From Liolophura sinensis (taxonomy: Eukaryota; Mollusca; Polyplacophora; Chitonida; Chitonidae): DNA of 64,000 nt. The stretch spans positions 19,627,764 through 19,691,763 of the forward strand of contig NC_088306.1 of assembly GCF_032854445.1 (NCBI RefSeq). The letters are read 5' to 3'. Positions 1 to 11,300 of the stretch are shown piece after piece. The notes beneath the pieces are model-generated. The model saw nothing but the letters and a program-made list of their open reading frames with translations. It was not told where the DNA came from and searched no databases. Each line of letters starts with the position of its first letter. Position 1 is the stretch's first letter. The translations under genes were made by a program, and so were the position numbers.

Positions 1-135
1 GAGATACCAATCACAGCGCTTGTGGTTTGTGTTATGACGTATTATAATTTTAGCATTAAGCTAATATAGCCATAGAATTTGTCAATTGGGCGCAGCAGTA
101 ATTAATACTCAATATGGCTTCATTAGTGGTATGAA

Positions 136-790
136 TGCACTCCGTGGAAAATCAGTTTGATCGTGGCATTACTTGTGTTATACAGCTGTGCTATACAGCT
201 TGTCATGTCAGTTTGATCGTGGAATTACTTGTGTTATACAGCTGTGTTATACAGCTGTGTTATACAGCTGTGTTATACAGCTTGTCATGTCAGTTTGATC
301 GTGGCATTACTTGTGTTATACAGCTGTGTTATACAGCTTGTCATGTCAGTTTGATCGTGGAATTACTTGTGTTATACAGCTTGTCATGTCAGTTTGATCG
401 TGGCATTACTTGTGTTATACAGCTGTGTTATACAGTTTGTCATGTCAGTTTGATCGTGGCATTACTTGTGTTATACAGCTGTGTTATACAGCTTGTCATG
501 TCAGTTTGATCGTGGAATTACTTGTGTTATACAGCTGTGTTATACAGTTTGTCATGTCAGTTTGATCGTGGCATTACTTGTGTTATACAGCTGTGTTATA
601 CAGCTTGTCATGTCAGTTTGATCGTGGTATTATTTGTGTTATACCTCTGTGTTATACAGCTTGTTATGTCAGTTTGATCGTGGTATTACTTGTTCAACAG
701 CTGTGTTATACAGCTTGTCATGTCAGTTTGATCGTGGTATTACTTGTGTTATACAGCTGTGTTATACAGCTTGTCATGTCAGTTTGATCG
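136..790. repeat. Minisatellite, about 12 units of 42-81 bp
   Basis: Tandem units begin with GTTTGATCGTGG and carry one or more copies of an internal 13-14 bp element ending in TTATACAG. Unit length varies because the internal element is itself repeated. The open frames through it are repeat translations, not a gene. It lies just upstream of the first visible glutamate-receptor exon, so it is probably intronic. Bases 791-1080 hold nothing recognisable beyond the acceptor of that exon. Confidence 0.9.
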
Positions 791-1080
791 TACTGTTGTA
801 CAGAGACCATATGAAACAGCAGCGGATTTAGTTCTTATCTGATACACTATTTCTACGCCATTGTTTTTAGACCTAGTGCAAACCTGAAGACTTCACTTCT
901 GGTAAACCTGTTATTATGTCTTAAGACAGTCTGGAACAACCTGGTCCACGGCCTCATAAAGTAACAAAACAATGAACAGAAATCTGAAACAAATGACATG
1001 GACAAAATAACTTTTCTCTATTTATGTACATAAACTTCACTGTATATGGGTATTCTTATATTATTGTTATGATGTTTCAG

Positions 1081-1181
1081 CATAGTCCGTTTTATATGAC
1101 TGAAATGAATGGAAATCGGTCAGTGCACATTGGGTTCTGCCTGGACATAGTAGATGAGTTGGCCAAAAGGCTGAATTTCAG
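1081..1181 (+). CDS. Glutamate receptor exon, start of S1 lobe
   Basis: Acceptor TTTCAG before 1081 and donor GTAAGT at 1182. Encodes PFYMTE..GFCLDIVDELAKRLNF, the usual opening of S1. It ends in phase 2. Confidence 0.88.
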
Positions 1182-4005
1182 GTAAGTCATTGCTTAATAG
1201 ATATACAGTGTAATTTTGAGATATTTTAAAATGTGATACTTGGCTTAGGCCTAATCATTCCAGCGGATTCATATTCATTTGTGCAGACTTTCCCAGTCCG
1301 CTACGTGCTGATGTCAGAATATGATGATTTATTATATAGCTATAAATGTGATCCAATGAGATCAGACGGATGTGACCGTCCTGAGCCATATTGGATCCCG
1401 GACAGCCGTATTTTTTCATGCTGTACGATAGCAAAGGGAGGTAACTTTATATGCTAAAAGCATTGGGTGGGGGCGCTGCTGTGTTTACTCCTTTGCTCTC
1501 CACATTTCTGTAAACATTGACGAGGAAATGTAAACGGTGAAATAAATCGAAGGAACTCCCTACCAGCCGGCTGATTCTGTACGCGTACTTTTGTTTTTTG
1601 CTCGCGAGGTTTAAGTCATCGGAGAAGTTGAGCTATATAATAAATAGGTCATTGTGAAGTGTTTTGTACATTATTGATTGGCATTGTACTCCTTTGTTGG
1701 AAACCCGCATTGGATTTGTGCTCCTTAAAATACGGATCTTCAACACATTATGGACTCGTGCAGAAGGCTTACCACTCCATAATGTGCTAAGCACTTCACA
1801 ATGACCTAATAATACCGTGAACATCTAATAATTTGTGCAATTGTGACCGGCTATTCAGCACTATTCCTCTAATTAAGGTGATCAAACCTTAGTGCCTACC
1901 TGTTACAGTTACCGAATTATCGAGCCCCCTGACAACCAGTACGGTGCCCTAGACGGACCACCTGGCAACGCTACCTGGAATGGCATGGTTGGCATGGTAA
2001 CCAGAGGGGTAAGGATGGATTCACGTCATGACAGTGCTCATCTGTACTCTTTTGCAAGAAATTGGATATCTTATTTGGATTGGATATTGTGGGGTATAAA
2101 TGTTAGTCCTATGTATCATTCTTTCTTGTTCTGTTACTTTCGTAATACCCTCTTCTACATTTGTTTCTAACTGTTTTGTAGGAGGTCTTCATGGCAGCTG
2201 GACCGTTCACGGTGACCGCTGAGAGAGCCACCGTCGTGGACTTTTCTAAATCCTACATGGAGATTAGTTCATCTATCATCAGCAGAAAAATTAACGCCGA
2301 GTCCGATAATTGGTATCAAGTCTTCAAACCGTTTCCAATAGAGGTATGGTCGTCCATAGCAGCGGCCGTGTTTGTTGTTGGATTTTCATGTGCCTTAGCC
2401 AATCGGTGCTCCCCCTCCCGGGCTGGAAAAGACAACCCCATCCTGTCTGTGTATGAAAAAAGCATATGGCAGAACATTTGGTCAGTCTATAGTTCTCTGG
2501 TTGATCAAGGTAGGTGAAGATGAAAATGTTGTGTAATGTTGTATGAACTTTTATATTCATTTCTATTAATGCAACCATTATTAGGTGTCCAAATAGAACA
2601 AATCTCATTTTTTATTTCCGCTTAAAAACCATTGCAAATAATTACCGTGTAAAGATATAGTGGAAACTAGATCAATGAAAAATCAGTGAGTTGAAATGAA
2701 GGAAATCTTCTTATAAAAGACACAGAGAAGCGAGAGGGCCAGTTTTTGGTTTTGCGGTAATCTCCTTTCCTTGTAATACGTGAGCTTTGTCAGAATACAT
2801 GGCCTGTCTTCTACATCCCCTTTCTTTGCGTTTTCATCTGTGCCACTCTGATCTGTGCACTACAGGTCCAATCTACCACCCAGCCTCTGTGCCTGGCCGC
2901 TACATCATGGGCGTCTGGTTGGTTTTCTCCACCCTGGTGGTCTCTATGTATACGGCCGTGCTTGCTGCCTTCCTCACCGTCACGTCCACGCCACCCCACA
3001 TCGGTAGCCTCTCTGATCTTGTCGCTCAGTCAGACGTCAAACCTTTACTGGCCGCCGGAAGTAACATGTACAGCCTTTTTAAGGTAATATTGTGTTCTGA
3101 ATACACACGAGACGTTTTGTCCTTGCACTTTATGTTGGAAATTTGTAAATGACAAGAGGCGGTAAGGTGGAGCTTTTGTACATCGCTGCCACGGTCTGTG
3201 TCGATTTTTAGTATTCTTACTGGGACAGTGGTCATCAGATGCTATGACTGTGTAACCAAGAGTTGTTAGCGTACAAAGTAAAAGTGTAGAAATTACAGGC
3301 TACTGAGTCACTTTTCGTGTTTGTTATAGGATTCTAAAATCAGCACTTACAAACAAGTGTGGCAGAAATCCCGAGGAACGCCGGTTGTGGAGTTAGAGAA
3401 GGAGGCTGTAGAGTTGGTACGAACTGGTTCTTATGCCTTCATCTCGGACGCTATGGGTTTAGAATGGATAGCTTCAAGCTCGTGTGGACGTTTCGTTGTT
3501 GCAGAGGAGAGATTCAACAAGGGCTCCTACGCATTCATTCTGCCTAAAGGGTCCCCGTATCTGGACGCAATCAACTTCAAGTAGGTTTGATGTGGTTCAT
3601 AGTCTTGTTGTGAGAAGATGTACTTATTACAGGTTCCAGCGTAAGACTTTGAAGATATTTCAAAAATTAGTTGAATACTAGTATATTCATGAAGATGGAC
3701 GACGACTTAGATGTCTCCATATGCAGGTAACGAAGATATATTTGTTGTTTACTTTGACGATTGCTTTTTCTTATAGCATGATGAAGATTGTGGAGGCCGG
3801 TCTGATCGATGTTTGGTGGAAGAAGTGGACACACGATAAAGTAAGGTGCTCAAGCAGTTCCAGTTCAAGACAGAAGATGCTTGCACTCAACAAACTTGGG
3901 GGTGTCTTCCTCCTTTATATCGTCCTAGCCGCAGCAGCCATTTTGGTCTTTCTCTTTAGCGCATTGTGGGAAGGCGTCCTGAAAAGGAAGTTCATTTACG
4001 GTTAG
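1081..4005 (+). CDS. Ionotropic glutamate receptor, C-terminal part (6 exons)
   Basis: Ligand-gated cation channel subunit. Exons 1081-1181, 1909-2008, 2182-2509, 2866-3083, 3330-3580 and 3777-4005 join in phase to 408 residues ending at TAG. Order: ligand lobe S1 (residues 1-120, with GFCLDIVDELAKRLNF and WNGMVG), membrane helix M1 (about 122-140), pore loop (about 160-177), M3 (about 189-215), lobe S2 (about 216-370) and M4 (about 375-395). The S1 arginine that contacts the agonist carboxylate is kept in TAERATVVDFS (residue 82). An acidic residue is present at the S2 amino-group position (D289, ISDAMGLEW). The M3 signature SYTANLAAF is altered to MYTAVLAAF. The amino-terminal domain must lie left of the window. 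The introns hold nothing recognisable. Family assignment is firm; the subtype (AMPA/kainate-like or a lineage-specific group) is not. Confidence 0.92.
1909..2008 (+). CDS. Glutamate receptor exon, S1 lobe
   Basis: Acceptor TTACAG, donor GTAAGG. Encodes YRIIEPPDNQYG..WNGMVGMV, matching the Y-x-D-x-YG..WNGM stretch of S1. A 726-bp intron without clear features precedes it. Confidence 0.9.
2182..2509 (+). CDS. Glutamate receptor exon, S1 end, M1 and pore loop
   Basis: Acceptor TTTGTAG, donor GTAGGT. Contains the ligand arginine (AERATVVDFS), helix M1 (VWSSIAAAVFVVGFSCALAN) and the start of the re-entrant pore loop ending SSLVDQ. Confidence 0.93.
2866..3083 (+). CDS. Glutamate receptor exon, M3 helix and S2 start
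   Basis: Acceptor CTACAG, donor GTAATA. Encodes PGRYIMGVWLVFSTLVV followed by the divergent gate motif MYTAVLAAFLT, then S2 with GSNMYSLFK. Confidence 0.93.
3330..3580 (+). CDS. Glutamate receptor exon, S2 lobe
   Basis: Acceptor TTATAG, donor GTAGGT. Encodes SKISTYKQVWQKS, then SYAFISDAMGLEW with the acidic ligand residue, then KGSPYLDAINF. It ends in phase 2. Confidence 0.92.
3777..4005 (+). CDS. Glutamate receptor terminal exon, M4
   Basis: Acceptor TTATAG. Encodes KIVEAGLIDVWWKKW, a serine-rich patch, then GGVFLLYIVLAAAAILVFLF (M4), a short basic tail and TAG at 4003-4005. Confidence 0.92.
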
Positions 4006-4029
4006 AGCTTATATCTACCTCAAACTCTT

Positions 4030-4270
4030 ACTGTCGGAAGTATCTCTGCCTCATAATTGAGATCAGTGTGTTTATCTTATAATTGGGATCGATGTCTCTA
4101 CTTTATAGCTGGGATCAGTGTCTCTGCTTTAGAACTGGGATCAGTGTCTCTACCATACAAATGGCGTCAGTGTGTCTACCTTACAGTTGGAATCAGTGTC
4201 TACACTTTGCAATTGAGATAAGTGTCTACCACGTAATTGGAGTCATTGTCTCTAACGGTACCTTACGATT
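4030..4270. repeat. Degenerate minisatellite, about 27 bp
   Basis: Repeats of the type GGGATCAGTGTCTCTACTTTATAATT, six to eight diverged copies directly after the receptor stop codon, so partly in its 3' untranslated region. Confidence 0.7.
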
Positions 4271-4297
4271 GGCCTTCGTCGTCAAATGACTGAAAAA

Positions 4298-4342
4298 TTG
4301 TTAAGTACGACGTTAAGCCCTAAGTACTCACTCACTCACCTT
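4298..4342. mobile_element. SINE 3'-end fragment with CACT tail
   Basis: TTAAGTACGACGTTAAGCCC followed by CACTCACTCACC resembles the terminal part of a tRNA-derived SINE with a different tail from the (AATA)n family found elsewhere here. From 4343 to 5740 nothing coding is visible; a tRNA-like B-box sequence (GAGTTCGAATCC) sits near 5205. Confidence 0.5.
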
Positions 4343-5739
4343 ACAATTGGCTTCAGTGTAGAATTCTAACCAAACTGAAAAAGATCGTCTTCATTTCCGT
4401 GGCCAAGATAGTTAATGATCCAGGAGCTTCTCACCAATAATTCGAGAAAAGTCATTTTGACATTAAGTAAAAAAAATAATGTCGAACGAGAGAGAACAAA
4501 AAATGATTTTTATTTGAATACTATACTTACATATAGACAGATATAAACAAAGGAAATAACATTAGCAACATACATGTAGCTACACAACGGATTATACAAC
4601 AAACACCGAGAAACATGAAGAAAGTAAGGACAGGTCGGTGTAACTGCAAGACGTGGTTCCGCGGCTCCATGTATTTTTTAACTGTTCTGTATTCTCCTCA
4701 AATTGAAAAGCCTAATTGTCACATGGTGGTGACATCAGGACCCGGTATCACAAAGTAGGCCTATTTTTAGATTTAAGCCACAATTTCAAATGACTTTAAA
4801 AATTGTCATTTCTTACGTAACAAGGTCAAAATATGACTTGACTTCTGGATGAAGTTCAGCTAAAATAATGGAAAGGAACATACCAAGATTAAATCATTGA
4901 AATTTTGACTGTAAGTCTTAGACTGTAAGTCTAAGATCTCTTCCTGATCCCGAGGCCAGATGCTGAGATGAACATCCTCTTCTGATGCCATTGCATAAGG
5001 CATTTTATGATTATTGATAATCTCACTTTCTTACCGTGTAACTTGAATGACAGTAAATTATACAAACTAAAGATTTGTTATGAGAAAATCCTCTGATGCG
5101 TTTGTTTTATGCTACCCTGTATTCATTTGGCAAACTGTATAACAAAAATTCGACCCACTAACTATTCCCGCAGGCAGTAAGCTCCTGCACAATGAGGCAG
5201 AGAGTTCGAATCCAGCTCTTGACGCATGTTTTTTTGTCAGTCACAAAATATGGTTTGGCTTAAATTCTGAGCCTTGTGTTGAGGGTTAAAATTGGCTTTA
5301 AACTACAATTTTTCTAGTTCACCCAACGGTCATTCAGGAAATGAAATAATTTGCAGGCATGACGTCAACGCGGAGAACTGCCAAAATAGTTCTGCGAAGA
5401 AAAAACAGTTCGAACTGTGTGTATGCGTGTGTTGGTGGAAGGGGGTGGGGTGGTGGAGCAGTGTCGAAGGTAGTCTCTCAATTAAAGACTGTATGTTCAT
5501 ATTTTACGCCACATTGACGGAAAACACTGACGGGAAATATGCAGGTCATGGAGGCATAATTTTATGACATAAAATATGTTCCAAACATGACAATTAAAAA
5601 GAAAAATAAATAAAAAGTAAAAAATTGTTACAATTTTTGTATCTCCCGCATAACCATAATTTTCATTTTTTAGTCTAATGAATCGTTTGTTAGAGTTTTC
5701 CAAGGTTCGTGACGAGGGGTAGTAGATTATTCCTATCTA

Positions 5740-6520
5740 CCCGTTTCCTCCACCCAGACTCTATATCCTCCACCCTGACTCTATATCCTCTACCCTGACC
5801 TATATTCTCCACCCTGACCTATATCCCTCACCCTGACCGTATATTTTCCACCCTAACTCTATATCCTCCACCCTGACCGTATATCCTCCACCCTGACCTA
5901 TGTTCTCCACCCTGACCGTATATCCTCCACCCTGACCTATATTCTCCACCGTGACCTATATCCTCCACCCTGACACTATATCCTCCACCGTGACCTATAT
6001 TCTCCACCGTGACCTATATTCTTCACCCTGATGGTATATCCACCACCCTAGCGGTATATTCTCCACCCTGACTCTATATCTTCCACTCTGATCGTATATC
6101 CTCCACCCTGGCTCTATATCCTCCACCCTGACCTATATTCTCCACCCTGACCTATATTCTCCACCGTGGCCGTATATTCTCCACCCTGACCGTATATCTT
6201 CCACCCTGACCGTATATCCTCCACCCTGACCTATATTCTCCACCCTGACCGTATATCCTCCACCCTGACCTATATTCTCCAGCAACCTGCGGATGGTCGT
6301 GTGTTTCCCCCGGGCTGTGCCCGGTTTCCACCCACGATAATGCTGGCCGCCGTCGTATAAGTGAAATATTCTTGAGTACGGCGTAAAACACCAATCAAAT
6401 AAATAAATAAATAAACTATATTCTCCACCCTGATGGTATATCCACCACCCTAGCGGTATATCTTCCACCCTGACCGTATGTTCTCCACCCTGACCGTATA
6501 TCCTCCGCCCTGACCGTATA
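5740..6520. repeat. 20-bp minisatellite split by a SINE
   Basis: About 30 copies of a 19-21 bp unit, consensus TATATCCTCCACCCTGACC. A SINE sits inside it at 6280-6415. From 6521 to 7800 there is AT-rich DNA with no recognised feature. Confidence 0.92.
6280..6415 (+). mobile_element. tRNA-derived SINE, 3' part
   Basis: The shared family core (AACCTGCGGATGGTCGTG..GTATAAGTGAAATATTCTTGAG..CACCAATCAAAT) plus an AATA tail, inserted in the surrounding 20-bp array. The tRNA head is missing. Confidence 0.9.
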
Positions 6521-8089
6521 TCTGATTGACGTCATAAAACTAAATACATCTTGGGTAGGCCTACGGAGTTCAATTCCAATCAGATAAACTATAAATAGTT
6601 ATTACCCGCAAAAAAATGAAACAGGTTTTAGTGAACCTAGGTACCAGGATGTCTGTGTCTTCAAAACTTGGTATAGTTACGTATTCCAAATAATGAAGTT
6701 TTGATTTTTAAAAATCAAGACGAGCTAGTTGAAAATGTATCATAAAACGGGGGGAGCATTTCAACAAGTGGCCGTATTTCGGCTGTAAGCCCTTTATTAC
6801 ATCTAGGCCTATTTATTATGCATTTCAATTTTTCTTTATGCAGTGCATTACCAGCAAGTATAATAAATCACATTTTGTCCCTTTTTATATATACAAACAA
6901 TAATAATAATTTTCACCTATTACTTTCATACATATATATTTTAGAGTTAAAGGAATGACTAGGTGTATATATCTTTTGAGCAGATAGAAACACGCGCTGA
7001 TTGGTCGGTTCAAAACAGTGGCGTTAGTACATTAGAAGAAATTTAATCATGAAAACTAATGATTAGGTAATGGATACTGGGTCATGCATTTCCTCAATAC
7101 GATTTTTCGTGGTAAAATGACAACCAACTTTAATTATACTACCATAAATTGAAGGAGTTTATCACACTAATGTACATTAATTACTTAAGATAACAGGTAA
7201 AATACTGCCAATCTGGCGTAAAACAAAGCTGTCTGAAACTGAAGTCAGTCTTACATATGAACTATTTTCCAATTTTGTCATGAAAGTTTAAGACAACTCT
7301 TGTAATTAATATAAAAACTCCTCAGGCGTGTTTTAATGTTAACCTTGTGAAATGTTTTGAAATTAAGACCAAGTCTGATTCAACTGTAAGACAGTTTTGT
7401 GACCCTGGGGCCAGGCGTTCAACTTAGTCAGAGGCTTCACTAAGCTTCCCTTTGTGCGCTCTCCAAAATTAAAGGTAGAAAGAGTGCGAGAATTTGGCTT
7501 AGCCTTTGGTAAATTTATCATCGCTTGAAGGACTTGCGAAACTTACCTCCAAGGTTGAAAGAAATTACATTTTAAAGGGAAGTTGAATGTTAAATGAGGT
7601 TTCCCCTGAGGTTCGTATTACCATGGTGATATAATCATTCAGCAGACTAGTTAAATTTGAGTACAATTTGTCAAGCTGAATCATCATACAAAGTAGACAA
7701 TCTCCTGAAGTACGTCAAAAGTAAAACATTCTCATCTTAGGTCGAATGTCTACATACACAACCATTGTCAAAGTTCAGTATGTGTAGTTAAGGTTCTTAC
7801 ATCTACACAAAGTTTCTGCCCTTCTCTCCAGCTGGTAGTTGGCCCACATCAACCCACGTGATATTCACTGCGTCCAGAGGGTCCAATCTGCTTTTTTTCG
7901 AATGCGAACAGCCGCCATGTGCAATAATTTGGGGAGAGGGTCGCTGTCCGTTTATGTTTATATCAGCAGAGTTGCGTCCCTGTGTCCATCTTGTATCGTG
8001 TCCATCTCCAATAAGCAGAGGCACAGCAAAGTTGAGGGAGAGAAGACGTTTAAGACTAGAGTTTTGAGAATACAAACTTGTACCATTCT

Positions 8090-8334
8090 TCAGATCCGCA
8101 AAGACAAAATTGCCATGACAAGAATGCTAATTAAAATGAAAATATCACATTTCCTTGAAGTTTGAGAACATCTGTTTTGGGTAGGCCGGAAGTGATAGTT
8201 GACCTCAAAGTCATTTGTCCTTTCACCGGTGAAAGATTTTATCCAATCATTAATAGTTTCCTCCAGTATTACCATTGGAACTCGGCCATGCTTCAGTACT
8301 TGATCATGGAATTCCTTAATGTCAAATTGGTTCC
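8090..8334 (-). CDS. DUF885 exon 17 (terminal)
   Basis: Acceptor TTTTAG, stop TGA at 8092-8090. Encodes FDIKEFHDQVLKHGRVPM, the usual family C-terminus, then a lineage extension ending in a hydrophobic tail (DIFILISILVMAILSL). Confidence 0.93.
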
Positions 8335-11300
8335 CTAAAAAAAAAACAAAATAAAACAGAAAGTAGATAAAAGTTGACTGTTTGTTTTCATTCTGTTCAG
8401 ATAAAATAAAGCTGAAATACAAACTAAGGTTCTTCATATAGACAATTAAAAACTATGCGTAAAAATACTTTTATTTATTTTTTCAGATTTTTACAGAGTG
8501 CTGAAAGGCATTCCAAAACTTGAATACTATCGTGTGCTTTTATGGGCAACGCCGACGGTATATAGGAACTTTGACGTCACATCACCATTTTCCCCTAATG
8601 TTCACCATAAGGAAGGAATTTTTGGGAACATTATTTCAGTTATATTTTACTCATGGTACTCATCAGTGTCGTGATTAGAGTTTGGAAAACTTTACGTGAC
8701 GTCAGAGTTCCTGAACACTGATAGTATGGTTCGTAGAGCTCACCTTAGAATTCAAATGTTTGGACGCTTTTAACTCTTTTCACAAAAATGTAAAAAAATA
8801 AATGAAAGTATATTTATGCTCTAGTTTTAAGTGGTCTATTTAGTGATACCTACTTTGATTTTGTAGGTGTTTTCCTTTCATTTAAAGCATACAGGTGCAT
8901 CTTTCAGAAAAAGCGATGAACACATCTATTACCGTCCGATCTATGATTTCAAGGATTTCACAGGGAAAAGCTTTGGGGTGCTTTTCTGTCAACATTAGTA
9001 GGTTAAAACACTGAAATATAGTTAGTATTGTGTTTCAGTGCGTTTTTTGTTAAAGATTACCACCCGATAAACGTGAGAAAAGAAACTCGTGTATAACTAT
9101 GTTTAAACACAAATGATATACACACTCTAAAGTATCTGTCCAAGAAAAAAAAAACAGTGCACTGGGGGGAAATGGGCCGTCTCATGTCTCAGCAATTCAA
9201 CATCTGTGTCACACGGGACCACGTAAATTCTCAGATGAAGTATTGACTTGAAGGTCAGGCTGCTGCACGAGAAAAGCTTTTCCAAAAACGCAAAATATTA
9301 AAATCTTACTCGGTGTGCAGCCTGGATTTGCGGCAACATCTGAACTGTTATCAGCAATCCAGGCGAAGTAAATTGTCTTCAGCAATGATGTTAGGAGGCG
9401 TGTATGTAGACTTAAGTCAGATTATGGCCTCGTTCCTAAACATATATATTCTTTTACCATATTAACATAATTATAGACGTACAGCATAGAGAGTCAAACC
9501 ACAGCTGCGACGACAGTGTGATAGCTGGCAAACGATCCCACTTGGGGGGGGGGGGAGGGGGCGTGTATTTTGGTGCTATGGGCGTGTATTTTGCTACTTT
9601 TGAAACTTTTACATGAACAGTTAAAATAAGATAAAACCCTAACTGAGGTGAATTGACAAGATACGTCATTTCATCAGATACGTCTGAGCATTTGCCAACT
9701 ATCAAACTGCTCTCGTTTTACGCCGATGCTGTAAGCCATATGTTATATTTCTAATTACCAAAAATCATACCTAGTTCCGTTTCGGCTTTTCGTCTTAGTT
9801 CCTTGATCTTCATCTCCCCGAGCTTGTAGGCGACTGACTGAGCTGGCCAAGTGATATAACGGTCAACCTCGATCTGGATCTGCTTGATCGGGAAGATTGT
9901 GTGGTTAGCGATGTAGTCTATGGCACGTTGTCGAGTCCAGCTGCACGTGAAGAAAAAGACGAGATGAAAACACAATGCAGCTAAAAACCTTGGTCCGTAT
10001 TTATTAGGCAACTTAAGACTAAGTCCTAAACTGCAAGGGCTAAAGAGCCAAACTGAGAACAAGGAAGAACTTAAACTATGATTGGTACACTGTCCTATAA
10101 GAAAGAATCAGTGTTGGACTTTTAAACGTCCTCGAGCAAAATACTTTAATTACAGGTATATTTGAATTTCGGATTTAAGTCTAAAGATGTGATAAGTATG
10201 GCCGAAGGCTGCAGAATCACGAACTTGTCTTAGACTTAAGTCAGATTATGGCCTCATTCCTGAACATATATATTCTTTTTCCATATTAATATAATTATAG
10301 GCGTACAGCATAGAGAGTAAAACCAGAGCAGCAACGACAGTGTGATAGCTGGCAAACGATCCCACTTAACCGGTGAAATACGGTCTGTTTATCTCAGCCA
10401 GGTTTTTATTCTAACTGCTCATGTAAATGCGTAAATAGTAACAAATTACACATCCCCTAGCACCATGGCTGATGTTAATTGCAATTTATTAGACGTCAGT
10501 GGTCTAGAATTACTCAAACTGCTGTGTTGTCATCACATTAAAAAAACAATCACCTTAAAATAATGCAAATGGAATACTGTAGAATGTCATGGGAGCCAAA
10601 ACCAACTTAGTACTAAGATGAATATTTGCCAAATAAGTCACAATTTCAGCGCAATAAGCTAGGACTACGTCTGACATAGGTTTAAAAAAGCGTCGTGATC
10701 TTGGGTCCTGAACTTATTTCACCTCTTCAGTCATCGCACTATAGATATTGTATAAGTTTCACCTCACGTTAGGACGTTAGGACACGTGAGTAATTCTGGA
10801 CAATTGATGCCGAAAGAACTGCAACTAACAGTTTTAGCTAATTCATAGCTAAGTCGTACTCGCTACCAAAATTGCCTTTCGTAAGACCACAAGCTCTACA
10901 CATTGATATGTTGTACATTTATATTATTACAAGGAAAATGCAGTTGGAATACTTTTTCTAATCCATTATTTTAAACTCCCGAATCCTGGTTTCTACACCT
11001 ACAACTCTTTGCCTCGGATGACGTCATAATTATTCAAAAACAAGTGGCATGCTGGACAATAGGCTGGAAGAGTAATTTGTTTTACAATATGTGCACCGAC
11101 ATGCGGTTAGAACAAACAGCGGTTAGAAGAAGTGTCTTATTCTCCTTACAGAAAAATCGCAAATAATTTTTGCACTCTTTCATCTCAACCTTAAGTAATT
11201 TTATCTTTAAGCTCTTTACCCATGTTTTGCCCGGGAAATTGAAGCCGCCTAAATAAGGGGTATAACCACACATCTACTCACCCGAAAGCATGAATACCAG

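Noticed and set aside
135-831. 124-codon open frame in the first kilobase
   Set aside because: Pure minisatellite translation with no family match.
7839-8165. Plus-strand 108-codon frame at the end of the DUF885 gene
   Set aside because: Antisense to the terminal exon and 3' untranslated region, no similarity.
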